Positions 10,860 through 22,761 of a DNA stretch of 64,000 nucleotides are shown here, piece after piece. The notes beneath the pieces are model-generated. The model did no database searches and had not been told where the DNA came from. It saw only the letters and a list, made by a program, of their open reading frames with translations. Position 1 is the first letter of the stretch, and each line of letters opens with the position of its first letter. The position numbers and the translations under genes were made by a program. Source of the stretch: Lantana camara (lineage: Eukaryota > Streptophyta > Magnoliopsida > Lamiales > Verbenaceae); assembly GCA_037501455.1 (NCBI GenBank), contig CM074856.1, forward strand, positions 18,125,001 to 18,189,000. Direction: 5' to 3'.

Positions 10860-10931
10860 ATTTCATGTTTCTATGCTTTGTTGAGTCATGTTGTCATGTG
10901 ATGAAGAGTGGTTAATCTTTGTTGTCCATGT

Positions 10932-10937
10932 AATAAA
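10932..10937 (+). terminator. Polyadenylation signal AATAAA of dirigent gene
   Basis: AATAAA occurs 73 bases after the stop codon in a T/G-rich context, a suitable position for 3'-end formation. Confidence 0.6.
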
Positions 10938-11070
10938 GGCTACCTTAATTATTAGCTGTTTGGTTTGTAATTAGGAACTGCAAATTCCCTGTGGTTATTT
11001 TATGTCTAGTAATAGAATTTAATCAATAATGGAAGCAATAACTATATCCTCTATTTTGGTTCATGTTTAA

Positions 11071-11456
11071 TCTATACTATATATTAAGTCAGAGAAACAA
11101 ATATGGTGTCATGGGCTCTTGGTCTTTTATTTATTTATTTATTTATTTTTCTTCACCACACAACAATGTGTCACTTAATTCTTTTTCTCTCCTCTAACTC
11201 CTCTTTTCTCTCTTCTCAATTTAATTCTATTTTCTAATGAACTTTTTAATATTTATTCTATCTTTTTTCCTTATATTTTTTAAGTTATATTTTAATATTA
11301 TTTTTATTACTATAATATTATCACATTTATTTATATAATTTAATAGTTATATTTAAAATAAAATTATATATTTAATATGAAGAATTTAATTTTAATAAAA
11401 TTAAATAATAATAATAATTTTATTGCACACGCATACAGTATGCAGAAAATTACTAG
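11071..11456 (+). mobile_element. Non-autonomous Helitron
   Basis: The 5' end is TCTATACTATATATTAAG preceded by A. The 3' end has a perfect hairpin GCATAC-A-GTATGC (11431-11443) followed 13 bases later by a terminal CTAG and a flanking T. These are the TC...hairpin...CTRR signatures and A/T insertion site of Helitrons. The 386-bp body is AT-rich and non-coding. Confidence 0.7.
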
Positions 11457-11654
11457 TTAATTATTAACTATGAAACTCGTAACACACATGACCAAATTCC
11501 TTTTTATTTTTTATTTTTATCCTTTAGGCGAAAATATCTTTTAAAACGACATGTTCAAGTCACGTGTTTATATTCAAACAGAAAGATAGCCTGAATTTGG
11601 TGTCAAAGTCCAACACGATCAATTTTATAACTTCCACTTTTAAACATACAGTTT
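11457..11654. other. AT-rich intergenic, nothing recognised
   Basis: This is non-coding sequence between the Helitron-like element and the hAT element. Confidence 0.4.
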
Positions 11655-12490
11655 GGCATATCTAGGGGGGTAAACGGATAATAAACGGATCGGATGTATG
11701 ATTACCATATCCTTATCCGTTTATGATTCGGACGGATACGGATAATATCCTTTTAAATCGAATTTGGATAATATCCTTTTTATACGGATACAAGGCGGAT
11801 TCGGACGGATTCGGATTTAATCGGATTTTCAACTATTCAAAATTTGACATAAATTATTTATTTATATAAGTTCGAACTTTTAATCAGATTATCAACTATT
11901 CATTTATAGATAAATTATTTAATAATTATATAACTTTGAATATATATATTTTAGACGAATAGAGAAATAATAAGTATATCTATATAGATCATTTTTATGT
12001 TTTAGCGAATGTATAAATGTAGTGAAATTATAAATTTTATCATATAATTAATTTGAAATATAATACTTTTATTAATAACAGAATATATGTTAATTATATT
12101 ATCTCTATATGAATATTGACGTGAACATATAGTTACTAATAAAACCTAAGGTTTTTCTTTAATAAATGCGCTAAAAAATTTACTTAATACTAATAATCTA
12201 TCATACATACACAATTTTGTGTATATATTTTAATATAATACATTATTTATTGGATACGGATTACGGATAAATCGGATAACGGATATATCTAACGGATAAT
12301 GAAACGGATCGGATGTTAAACGGATCGGATGCCTTATTACCATATCCTTATCCGTTTATAATTCGGATGTCTATAATCGAATACGGATAATATCCTCTTG
12401 AGACGGATTCGGATAATATCCTTTGTAAATGAATTCGGATGCAGCCGGATATCGGATTTTCGAATATCCATTTACAGCCCTAGGCATATC
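11655..12490. mobile_element. Non-autonomous hAT element with 8-bp TSD
   Basis: The element is 11663-12482 (820 bp). The ends are TAGGGGGGTAAACGGATA and, inverted, TAGGGCTGTAAATGGATA. They are flanked by an identical 8-bp duplication GGCATATC at 11655-11662 and 12483-12490, diagnostic of hAT. Both subterminal 150-250 bp are dense in CGGATA/TATCCG motifs that probably bind transposase. The AT-rich centre has no transposase. Confidence 0.92.
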
Positions 12491-12807
12491 AAAGGCTAAA
12501 GTGATACAACATACAAAAAGTGACCAAAATAGCATTTTGGCCTAATATTTTACTTGTCGCTTATGAGTAGTGTTAATTAAAACTGATACATTTTACTAAC
12601 AACCAATATTCTCATAAATCATTAATGGATTTTTTTTAATTGTAGTTAGATTGGTATCATACATGTATTCATTCATATTGCAAAAATATTAAATTTTAAT
12701 GTATTATTAGTCTTCAACACAGAGGGAAAAAAGATACCTTATTCGTCTGATAATGTCAATTTGAAGGATGATTTGTCATCCAAGGATGGGTTTGTTAAAC
12801 TTCAAGT
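12491..12807. other. AT-rich intergenic, nothing recognised
   Basis: No coding or repeat signature is visible between the hAT element and the truncated gypsy fragment C. Confidence 0.4.
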
Positions 12808-12939
12808 ATAGCGACTCCTGCAAGAATGAAATTTTCAAGGGTTAGAAATATTCAAATCATCTACTCAAGTTACAAGTTACAAGTGCAGAAAGGAGTTAGT
12901 ATTTATTCCTATCTAAGGTTAGTGCCCTAAGGATCTAAC

Positions 12940-14035
12940 CATCTCTCTCTATGTCACGAGCCGGAGGGTGGTCAAGGAAATGAGGGTCGTTGGTAAGACC
13001 ACACAAGAACATGAGTTCCGCATCGTCTATCCAGTCCTTTGCTTGTATAAGGTGACCCTCGTCCCTTAGGTTTGCTGCCAGGCTTTTGGCCCAATCTCTG
13101 GGGAGTGCGGGTGGCAAACGGCTCTTTGAGTACGAGCCCCATTCTGTGGTCACCCCAAAGCCCTCTCCTGCTGGAGCTTTGACAAAGATAAACTTTTCTT
13201 TCCAATCAATGCCATAAGTGCTCGAGGGTGAATTGATCAGCTTCATATGGGCCTTCGCTTGAATATAATAGAAACCGGCCTCGGGGGATGAGCGGGATGA
13301 ACTGACCACCTGAAATAGGGCGTTGAAGTTCCGAAAGTAGGGCTCGTAACCCATACTCCTCATCAGAATTATAAAGCACGTCAAGAGGGCCAAGCCGTTG
13401 GGCACAATTTGGGACGGACACAGGCCCAGGTCATTCAACAAATGGGCCATTGAGACTGAGATAGGGAACCTCAAGCCTCCTGACCTCACGGTGTCCACGT
13501 ACACTGCCATTTCCCCGGGAGGCGGATTATTTTCACGCTCGTGGCTTTGGGGGATTCTCCATGTATACCGCTCGTCCCAGTAAATGGGGGCCATCATCGT
13601 TTTTACATCTCCCACGGTGGCAGTGCTGGGAGTTTCATCAGGCGTGCGCTCGGTAGCCTGGTAGCCTGACCCTTCGCCCTCGTTGGGTCCCTTGGATTTT
13701 TGGGTTTTCTTACTTTTACCCTTGTCACGGGCCCTTTCTGAAGGCCCAGTTACGGCTTCCGCCACTGGAAGCGGGTTTGCAACCGCCACGGTCACGGTAT
13801 GGCGGTGGGGATGTGTGGCACTTTGAGTTATGGGGAGAACAGTCCCTTGCCGTTCTGCCTCTATCACCAGATCCATCTCCTCAAAAAGAGGATCCACTCC
13901 GCCTGGGTTTCTATCTTCCATAGCCATCACCGCTGCCCCCAATTCTTCATCTCTGGGGGAATCATGGGAAGAAGAACTCTCAGTGGCCATCTCTTGGATT
14001 TCACGGGCAAATTCTTCAATGTGTTGGTCGGCCAT
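12940..14035 (-). CDS. Antisense element gene, exon 1 (fragment C copy)
   Basis: The frame opens at ATG 14035 and runs 366 codons to a TAG at 12935-12937. By comparison with elements A and B the real exon ends at 12940, where GAT G is followed by a GT donor. An acceptor ...TTGCAG lies at 12820-12818 and only about 10 bases of exon 2 remain. The protein begins MADQHIEEFAREIQEMA. It has a Ser/Gly-rich and Lys-rich middle and, at about residues 150-300, the conserved block PPPGEMAVY, GGLRFPISVSM, LCPSQIVPNGLALL and SSRSSPEAGFYY. This resembles the plant putative gypsy-type transposon family PF04195 (family recognition from memory). No stop or frameshift occurs in the exon, but the gene is cut off. 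Confidence 0.7.
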
Positions 14036-14286
14036 GGCAGAAACGGAGGATTTGGGAGTTTTTCTTGGGAAAAGATTAAGGTTCAGAAAGGCGAAAATCT
14101 AAGGGGTTATGAAATCCTAAAGTCCAAATCTACGGTTAGCAAAGTTAGAAAGATACAAGGGAGATTTACCTTGGAAAGTTTTGGAGAAAACTGGAGAAGA
14201 GGTTGAAGATGCGAGAGAATTCTTCTTGCAGAGGATACTTGGAAGTTTTGAATGCGTAAAGAGTGACAAGATCTCAGAATCCCGGA

Positions 14287-14293
14287 TTTATAG
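14287..14293 (-). promoter_or_regulatory. TATA box for antisense gene (fragment C)
   Basis: On the minus strand this reads CTATAAA, about 255 bases before the antisense ATG at 14035. The equivalent box occurs upstream of the antisense gene in elements A and B. Confidence 0.6.
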
Positions 14294-14633
14294 GAATGGG
14301 AGTTGGTACCGTTTTCGGCAATAAATTCAAAATGGTAATCATTTCCCGCCTAGGAAACCGCCCACTTTATGGAACCGGCACATGCTTCCCAATGCTCACG
14401 CGCCCCACGCGCACCCGCATTTAGTGCTCTGACGATTCAAGGGCTTCAGAATAGTACAAACATTTAATGCGGAAGTGTTACGAGCGGTCGGTTGAAAAGA
14501 CCGCATTAATGACTCCATCAGAGGAAAAATTGCTCAACACGCCAAGCTTTACACGAGCGCTATAAACGAGAGATAGAGCGTGATAAAATTCTACAGTCCT
14601 TATCACTAAGGACTACAGAATTGGGGGGCAAAA

Positions 14634-15502
14634 TGATGGGGTCAAAATAAGATCGTCCCACATCAGACACGTGGCATCACCGAGATGATGACATCTGTCT
14701 CCACAAGGCTGCACCCATCAGCGCACGAGCGCTAAACCATGCGCTAAGCCAGCCGCCACCAAAGGGTGCACCCATCAGCGCACGAGCGCTAAGTCAACGA
14801 ACGCAACCTTACTTCTGGAGTTAAGCCCCACGAGCGCTATCACTCCCACGAGCGTCCAACAAACTAAACGGTTGGTACGCCCACGTGCCAAAAGAGCCCT
14901 CTTCGAGCGTCACATTCCCTCAGAGCGGCCTCTCCTTTTTGGCTCGTCATTTGAACTGGAGCCCTCATTCCCCTCAGCGGATATCTTGGCCTCCAATACT
15001 CAAGGTTGTCACGAGCGCGCTCTCAAGCCCTCGTCACCAACCGCCCAAATGGCTCTCTGACACAACGTACATGCCCGCGCACCTGCCACTGTTGCCAGCA
15101 CTAACTTTCGGCCACTTTTGCAGAAGATTCCTCCTAGGTTTCTCTCTCACAGCGCCACGTGTTAGGGCAACATTCGGCCAGGACCACTTGAGGCAAATGA
15201 CCAAAGGGCCCTTGACCCTCAACTATAAATAGCCAAAGTCATCTTCTACACAAGTAAGCTTTCTTCACCTCTGCAACTGTGACTAAACTTACACTTCTCT
15301 TCATACACTGAACTGACTTGAGCGTCGGAGAGCCAAACTGGGTATCACCCCCAGTTCCCCCAGCTTGGCCATCTGACTTTCCTTGTGCTTGTCCCAACAG
15401 GTAGAACCCTTTTCACATTTCCGGCGAAGCTCCGGTGGTTTCCTCCACAAATACAAATTGTAAAGTGATCGGATTCGGATCCATCCATTTCCGGACCCAT
15501 CA
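14634..15502 (+). repeat. 3' LTR of gypsy fragment C
   Basis: It starts TGATGGGGTCAAAATA and ends GGACCCATCA. It is homologous to the 814-bp LTRs of element A but 55 bp longer, partly because of a local duplication of GCACCCATCAGCGCACGAGC (at about 14709 and 14768). A LTR TATA box, CTATAAATAG, lies near 15221-15230, and several CACGTG motifs are present. Confidence 0.9.
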
Positions 15503-15839
15503 GTATTTACTAGTGAAACGAACGTGCGTTGCACGTTTATCATTTAATTTATTTAAATAAATTTAACTATTATATTTATTAAATAAATTAGGATAATAAA
15601 ATTATCTGGTTTGATTAAATAAATATAATAACATTTTTAATGAATCATTTTAATTTTGAAAAGTAGCACATATGCAAAAATATTTATATAAGATCTCTCT
15701 TTCAAATCATTTATAATAAGTAAAAATTTAAAGTAGAAAAACATCTAAATAAATAAACAATAAAAATATTTGAAACTATGTTATTACATAAAACAAAATG
15801 TTTAAAGTGTATAATATTAATTTCCCAAATAATTCTAAC

Positions 15840-16664
15840 TGATGAGGCATAAAACTACGCTCAGATCAGAGCCGTCCACGTGTCAACGCCTGACGATGAA
15901 GGAACTGGATGCTAGCATTGATGGGCCCACGGGTCATCCCAGCCTACCCCCTCGCTCACTAGAACAAGTCCATGAGCCTCGACCAACCATTCAGGTAAAG
16001 GGTTCAAGCTGATGGGCTTGACGCTCATGTCCTGACCCTCAGGGTCACCCTTCTTGGGGAAGCACCCACACGAGGGCCCCCATTCCTGACGCTCGTGATT
16101 TTGACGCTCAATGGACATCTGCCGTGAGGGGTCCATCCGTACGCTCTTCGAGCGTCACCAGCGCTCGTGCCTGATCCTACCCCCTTGCGAAGGGCCCGAA
16201 CCTTAACAAAGGGGACCTTGGGCCTTCCTCTCATGCGACCCTCGTTAACAACCTCTGACACAAAGGTGGTGCGCACCTTACACCTGACACGCCTCCTCCT
16301 TTTCAGAAACGTCACTCTCACACCCTCACGGGCCGCCACGTGTTAGGGCAACACAGGTTTGGGACCACACGGTCAATTTACCCATCTACCCCCACCCCTA
16401 ACATATAAAGAGGGGAGAACGCATGTTTTCTCCCCCAAGTCATTTTTCTCCACAGAAAATCACACACTGAACTGAGATATTCCTCCATTAATCTGCACCT
16501 TCCCAAGCTTCATACGACCTTCACCACAGTTGCATCACCATCGCATTTATACTCTTGGTGTTATCCTAGCTGGAAGAACCCACGCTTAGAAGGAAACCAA
16601 GTTCCTGAGGCTCCCACGCCTATGATGGTCTTTCCCTTTCCCTATAAATCTTGAAGTGTTGTTG
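15840..16664 (+). repeat. 5' LTR of element B, last 31 bp missing
   Basis: It matches the 3' LTR (856 bp in total) up to AGTGTTGTTG at 16664, where copia-derived sequence begins. The final CATTTAGGAAACTGACATTC...CACCATCA portion is lost. It carries a TATA box ATATAAAG near 16403-16410 and CACGTG motifs. Confidence 0.92.
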
Positions 16665-17351
16665 TTTTAAGCGAAATGGTGCATAATGTATGAAATGTCA
16701 TGTACTAGACTTGATATGGCGCAACACTAAGCGTAGTGGGTCGAATCTAATATGACCTCAGAGAAGGTCATTAGATTTCTGTAAAGGATGTCCTCAGAGT
16801 ACTTGAGAAGAAATGAGGATATGTATTAGTTTACCGAGCCCAAAAGATCTTGTTGTTAGAAGGATATTTGATGTAACCGTTCATCAAACATAGATGATTA
16901 TGAAATCATTGAAAGGATACAACTTCTACCAGAATGGTAATGCAATGTGTTGGAAAGGGGTTCCAAGGATGGACATTGCAAAACTCGACTATCGTAGTTG
17001 AGAACTTAGTCGTATTGTATAACGCTAAGTTAAGTGTTTGGGTAAGAAACTCCATCTAACTTGTTAGATGAAGTTCCTAGCATGAAACAACTCCTTTATT
17101 ATATTGTATGATAAAATGGATGGTTGCTCAAGTAAGAGAACCAAGACCTCACCAAGAGACTGAACACGTGATTACGAATCACTTTATAAGGAAAAGGTGT
17201 TTCCTAAGAGATGTGTAAACAAGAGGGTCACATCAGCAAAGAATATAACAGATCCACTTTGGAAACGCCCAAAGTCAATAGGCTCTCAAAGTGCATCTTG
17301 AGAAGATGGGACTTAGAGTACCTGAATGGCTTTTACGAGCAAGTGGGAGAT
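16665..17351 (+). pseudogene. Ty1-copia RNase H C-terminal remnant
   Basis: The stretch is interrupted by several stops, but it aligns with the end of plant copia polyproteins. A scrambled SVKDVLRVLEK (compare VKNILKYLRR) is followed by remnants of the Y-T-D-A-S-F region. Near the end come VTSAKNITDPL, RLSK-type residues and DLEYLNGF-like residues before the polypurine tract GCAAGTGGGAGAT. The left end is an abrupt join to the gypsy LTR at 16664/16665. The 5' LTR, gag, protease, integrase and reverse transcriptase of this copia element are gone. Confidence 0.75.
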
Positions 17352-19635
17352 TGTTAGGAATAGTGCCCTAGAAAGCCGATTAGTCGTAATCCGTTTTGGG
17401 ACTTTCCTAGTATCACAGACAATCTTTGAATAATATACGATTGATTGATATCATAGGCAAACACTTCTTTATATGCTCGTGTTTGGTATGCGTTTACTTT
17501 AGCTGTGCATGTATGAGAACTCCCCTAATCCTGATGACTTTAGGACTCTACCATTTAGGTGAAATGGTTCGTGAAACGAGCCCTATATCACATAAGTCAT
17601 GATTAGTAAAATACTCCAAGCCGATGGGTCCTACAGACAGTGGGACTGTCAACCTGACTCCTCTAAGGCTTGCTTGTGGGATCACGCCCTTAAGAAGGAC
17701 CACCTTGTTTCATGGAGGTGCAAAGTGTATAGTTGATACGTGCGTGATACATGAGGGTGCTTACTTCAATAAGTAAGTTCACGGAGGTGCCCCGTGTGAG
17801 AAAATTCCTAAATGGGAAAGGAAGTTTCTATTTCAGGAAATGGAAACTTCCAGATTAGGAAATATCTCACGAGTCATTGATGTGATTAATTGATCCTTAG
17901 ACTTGAGGTTCCTTGTCACTTTATGAGTTAACTCTGTAGTCTTTGGTATAAGCTTTAAAGGGTGTCGCCTTAGACAACTGATTCAAGGCTTATGCTGGGG
18001 CTGCACAAGTGACTCATGACAGTGAATGAGAATCAAGAAAGGACCTACACTTGCATATGCAAGGTGATCTCTTATTGTGTAAGTCATTCATATGCCATAT
18101 GGTGTCCTTGGCCAAGGCAGTAGATCGAGACATCAAGAAAAGGGTTTCTTGGATTGAGATCAAAGGGATATGAAATGCACTTAGCTTTAAGACCGGATTA
18201 TTAGGGTTCTGATTATTCCCTTACCCTAGATCTTGGTTGAGAGATAGTAAGTAGGAGGATTGTATCTCACATGAATCAATGACTTAAAGGTTCTATCGAA
18301 TCCGAACATTACAATTCAGCTAGGGGTTAAACACCTGTTGCTAGACTATGGTCGTTTAATCTGTGAACTGATTAATTAATTAGTGAATTAATTAATTGAG
18401 GTCACTGCTAATTGAATTAAGAACCTAGAGGGTCACACACAACAACTTGGTTACATGAGTTAAGGCTTTAAAATGATTAAACGAGTTAATCGGGCCAAGA
18501 GGGTTCCACACGTGTGAACCACACGTGTGGCTCACGTGAATGACACGTGTCCTTGTGACACGTGTCTCACATGTGTGTAAATATATGTGTATATTTATTT
18601 ATGTGTTAAATAATTAATGTGATTAATTATTTAATAGACTTTGGTTTAATTTTGAATTAAAAAGAAAGTCTTATTTTGGAGAAAAATAATCTAGTTAATT
18701 AATTGTGAATTAATTAATTAGATAAAATAAGTTATTTATTTTAAATAAATAAAGTATAAAATTATCCAAAAATAGTTTGGATATTTAGCTCTCTTGAAAG
18801 TTGATTTGAATTTGAATTCAAAGTCAAAGTCAAAATTACTTGATGATCAAGTAATAGGAGAGAGGGACCAAATCCTTAGTCCATAAGGACTAGGATTTTC
18901 GGCCACTCCCATCCTATATATAGGGGAGCTCGAGCTCCCCTTAGAGCTAATCGAGAATTCTTTTGGTTCATGTGTTGAACACCATCCTTTCTCCAAGATA
19001 AACAAAACCCTAGGTTAAGCCTAAACACTAACTAGAGAACTAGCATCCTTACTAGTTAGATTGTAGCCAAGTTGGTGGACTATCTCTAGAGAGCTTTAAG
19101 TTAGAAGTTTTGAAGATTCGAGCTTTACCAAAAAGTGGGGATCAAGCAAAACGATCAGAAGGAATGATGAAACGATTCTGAACCCAACAGAAAACGAGTG
19201 AAAAAATCGAACCAAAGAAGATAGCGAAAACCGTTCGTCCATATCCTGAAGGATGAATTTTTTCACGAGGGTTTTATGGCTGGCAGATTTCTACTTTCGC
19301 AAAACTGGTTTTCGAAGGGAGTTTCAATCATGCCTTTCTCGTTTCATGTTTCTTTCTTTATGTTATATTGTTAAGAACTTCCCTAACATGATTTGAATCT
19401 AGGCTGGTGTGGATTGTTATCCCTACAATGAATTTTGAAGTAGAAAAAGATTTCGAGGGACGGGTTGCCATTACCGCATGAAGCGCGTTTGAGGGCGGCT
19501 CAAAACGTGTCAAGAAAGCTACTACCCAAGTGAGTTTCTTGATCTCTACGAATTCGGATACACGATTACGAGTCCAAGATCCTTTTGTTGGAAAAATTTT
19601 AAATTTAGCTGCTTTCTGATTCCTGTTTTCCAACA
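17352..19635 (+). repeat. Ty1-copia 3' LTR
   Basis: It starts TGTTAGGAATAGTGCCCTAG directly after a polypurine tract and ends GTTTTCCAACA at 19635 (2284 bp). The same family forms the solo LTR at 60521-62677, which fixes both ends. It contains the five-G-box cluster at 18509-18564. The next bases (ATTTC, 19636-19640) are element B gag and would be the right half of the copia target duplication, whose left half was deleted. Confidence 0.88.
18509..18564. promoter_or_regulatory. Five CACGTG G-boxes in 56 bp
   Basis: CACGTG occurs at 18509, 18522, 18533, 18544 and 18559, mostly within ACACGTGT/TCACGTGA contexts. G-boxes are bound by plant bZIP and bHLH factors and are the core of ABA-responsive elements. 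The cluster is inside the copia LTR. The sister LTR at 60521-62677 keeps only one such site in the corresponding region. Confidence 0.7.
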
Positions 19636-19640
19636 ATTTC

Positions 19641-20609
19641 TTGAGGCACGTTCTCTTTGGAGCCATCAATATGAAGCACTATGTCAGTAAAGAGTTCGTG
19701 GAGGAGGTGGCCAAGAAGAAACCGCGCTCATTGATGGAGATTAGGGAGATAGCGGACTCTTTCTTCATCCTCGAGGATATGTACATTGCAAGGGACCAGA
19801 AAATGGCGAACGCCCCTCGCCCTAGCAAAGTCTCCGAGGACAGAGGGGATTCTAACGGGGGTCGCCATCGCAGCCCTATTTCCGCTCGTCGAAATTCCTC
19901 TCCCCCACGAAAGTTTGAGCGCATTCCCCTCAACCGCCCAATTGCTGAGGTATATTCCATGGCGGATAAGAAACTCTTCAAGAGACCGCCAAAATTAAGA
20001 GAAACAGAGGCCCAAAAGCGCTCGGGAAAGTACTGCGCTTTCCACAAGCAGAAAGGGTACGACACCACTGAATGTCGTCAGCTTGAGGGTGAGATTCAGA
20101 GGCTAATCGCTGGGGGGCACCTCAAGGACTTCGTGAAGGTGTTGGAGAGGTATAATGAACATTGCGCTGAGCAAGCGCGTGCCAGAGGAAGAAGTCGTTC
20201 ACGCTCGCGGAGTCCATGCCACCATCACATAGAGCCAAGTGACCGTGGCAAAGGGAAAGCCTCAGACATGGAAAACCAGCCCTTCGCGGTCATCCACATG
20301 ATTACTGGAGGACCCTCGGGGGGTGATTGTAATGCTTCCCGACGCCGTTACGTTCGGAGCTACGATCAAAGATCTTCTCAGCTCAGGCCAGTGCTCTCCA
20401 TCGACAGCTCATCGCGCTCGGAAAAGGATGAGAGCGTAGGTTTCACAGAGAAAGATTTAGAGCACATTATAACACCCCATGGGGTCGGTGAAACCTCTGA
20501 CTGCCCCATGGTGGTTAGCTTAGACGTTCATAACCACGTTGTAAAGAGGGTTCTAATTGATAGTGGAAGCTCTGTGAACGTTCTCCCTTATTCCACGTTC
20601 AAAAGATGA
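19641..20609 (+). pseudogene. Element B gag C-terminus, zinc knuckle and protease start
   Basis: This open segment of 322 codons starts in gag (YVSKEFVEEVAKKKP). It has an Arg/Ser-rich basic stretch around RARGRSRSRSRS and a knuckle-like CAFHKQKGYDTTEC in which the second His of the element A motif is Tyr. The aspartic protease signature LIDSGSSVNVLPYST lies at the end. It is cut by a frameshift just after the protease active site. Confidence 0.85.
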
Positions 20610-20902
20610 ATATAACAAACATTCCACTCGAACCCCTCAGAACAACCCTCGTTGGCTCTGGGGGTTCCGAGATTGTCCCTCTCGGGCAAATTCGCTTGGC
20701 CACCTCATTTGGTCGTGCCCCACAGAGAAAAACTTTGAATGTTCTTTATGCAGTGGTCGAAGTCGATCTCCCATACAATATCATCATCGGACGCCCAGCG
20801 CTCGTAGACTTTAAGGCGGTAATTTCAACATATCACCAGAAGGTCAAGTTCCCTACCCCCGAGGGAACAGGCGAGGTATTGTGCAATGTCAAAGAGGCTT
20901 GA
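20606..20902 (+). pseudogene. Element B protease C-terminal part
   Basis: This 98-codon segment in the shifted frame contains IRLATSFG, YNIIIGRPALVDFKAVIS and GEVLCNVKEA, matching element A downstream of the protease active site. It ends at a TGA where element A has TGG. Confidence 0.85.
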
Positions 20903-20974
20903 GAATGCTACATCCTTTCCCTTCGAAGCCACAAGCCCAAGCAACCCACTCAGGCAGGTTCCACCAAGAAGTCA

Positions 20975-22576
20975 GTGGATTTTCCCAAGTTGGATGAAGA
21001 TGGCCCTGAGCGCAAGAGGGCCAAACTTTACAAAAAGAAAAATAAAAAGAAAGCCGAGACCGAGCCCAAGGACGCAGGGGGGGCACCTCTTGGTGCCGTT
21101 GGAGAATCATCCTCGGAAGACGAGGATAGCCTACCCTCGGGAGGTTCTAGTGATAAACTTACAGGCAAGAAACGAGCGCTCGAACAGCCGAGGCCTGAAG
21201 TGCGGATAGAGCCTTCAGAGAGCTTTCTTACCATCGAATTAGAGCCCGGGAACCCCGACACAACCACCCAGATAGGCTCCAATCTCGACGGCCCCTCACA
21301 GATCATGATGATCGATTTCCTTCGTGAGAACCTTGACGTATTTGCATGGAAGGCTTCCGATATCACTGGGATAGATCCGAGTGTCATAGTCCATAGGCTC
21401 AACGTGGACCCGGCCTTCAAGCCCATCAAGCAAAAGAAAAGAGATGTTCATGGATTTAGGAGGCAAGTCATTGAAGAGGAGGTAAACAAACTCCTCGAGG
21501 CTCAGTACATAGAGGAGATCCTATATCCCGAATGGCTTTGCAATGTGGTGCTCGTGCCCAAGAGCGCTAACAAATGGCGTATGTGTAATGATTTCACGGA
21601 CCTCAATAAAGCGTGTCCGAAGGACTCGTACCCTCTGCCGAGAATTGATCAGTTGGTGGATTCGACCGCCGGGTGTGAACTTATGAGCATGATGGACGCT
21701 TTCCAGGGGTATTATCAAATATTTATGGCCCCGGAGGATCGCCCCAAGACTTCATTCGTAGTCCATATGGGTGTTTACTGTTTCAAGGTTATGCCATTTG
21801 GGCTCAAAAATGCAGGGGCGACGTATCAACGCCTTGTTAACAGAATGTTCGAGCATGAGATTAGAGGGTCCATGGAAGTATATGTGGATGACATGATTGT
21901 TAAGAGTGAGCGCCAACGATCCCATCTGGAGGATCTCAAGCGAACGTTCAACGTCCTGTGTCATTACGGGATGAAATTGAACCCTTCCAAATGCACATTT
22001 GGCGTTCGGGGTGGCAAATTCTTGGGTTACATGGTCAGTCAACGAGGAATAGAGGCTAACCCGGAGAAAATTAAGGCAATCCTTGATATCCCCTCCCCTC
22101 GGAATGTGAGGGAGGTTCAAGTGTTGGTGGGAAAGATTATTTCATTAAACAGATTCATCTTCCGCTCGGCAGACAGGAACCTACCCTTCTTTAAAATTTT
22201 ACGCAACGCTCGCAACTTCGCCTGGAGTAAGGAATGCGAGGAGGCTTTGCAGGATATGAAGCGATACCTCGCGAGCGCGCCATTGCTGACCAAGCTTAGC
22301 CCAGGAGAAAGCTTAATTATTTACCTTTCAATCTCCGCAGAGGCTACGAGCGTTGTCTTAGTAGCTGTCCGTGATCGTAAACACTTGCCGGTCTACTATT
22401 TGAGCAAAACTTTGCAAGGGGCTGAGAAAAGATACATGGAAATAGAGAAATTCGCTTTTGTGCTCGTCAATGCTTCTCGAAGGTTAAGGCCTTATTTTCA
22501 GGCTCATTCTATCACAGTACTCACAGATCAACCTCTCAAACAGGTGCTCGCAAAGCAGATGTTTCAGGGAGATTAA
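20975..22576 (+). pseudogene. Element B reverse transcriptase and RNase H segment
   Basis: This 533-codon segment begins in the Lys-rich linker. The RT includes WRMCNDFTDLNKACPKDSY, DAFQGYYQI, FGLKNAGATYQ and the catalytic YVDDM (near 21878-21895), all intact. The first RNase H (VYYLSKTLQGAEKRYMEIEK) follows. The frame is lost by a one-base deletion near 22565 (compare A, VLSKPDVSGRLIKW). Confidence 0.9.
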
Positions 22577-22761
22577 TTAAGTGGGCGATTGAACTTAGTC
22601 AGTTTGATATCGCTTTCGAGCCTCGCACGGTGATACAGGCTCAGGCTGTGGCTAACCTATTGGTGGAGCGCTTCAACTTAGATACTGGGCCCTCACTGCA
22701 GGAGGGACTGTGGCTTCTGCACACAGATGGCTCCTCGACCTCACAAGGGGGGGGAGCATGA

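Larger units (their letters stand above)
12808..15502 (+). mobile_element. Gypsy fragment C, 5'-truncated, with 3' LTR
   Basis: This is the 3' part of a Tat/Retand-like element closely related to element A. It keeps exon 1 of the antisense gene, its upstream region with a TATA box, the polypurine tract TTGGGGGGCAAAA (14621-14633) and an 869-bp LTR (14634-15502). Homology to A starts about 10 bases inside antisense exon 2. Everything 5' of that (LTR, gag, pol) is missing. The missing 5' end means no target duplication can be checked. Confidence 0.88.

Noticed and set aside
13799..14206. Plus-strand frames over the antisense exon
   Set aside because: They are shadows of the minus-strand exon 1 of fragment C. 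The motifs are conserved only in the minus-strand frame.
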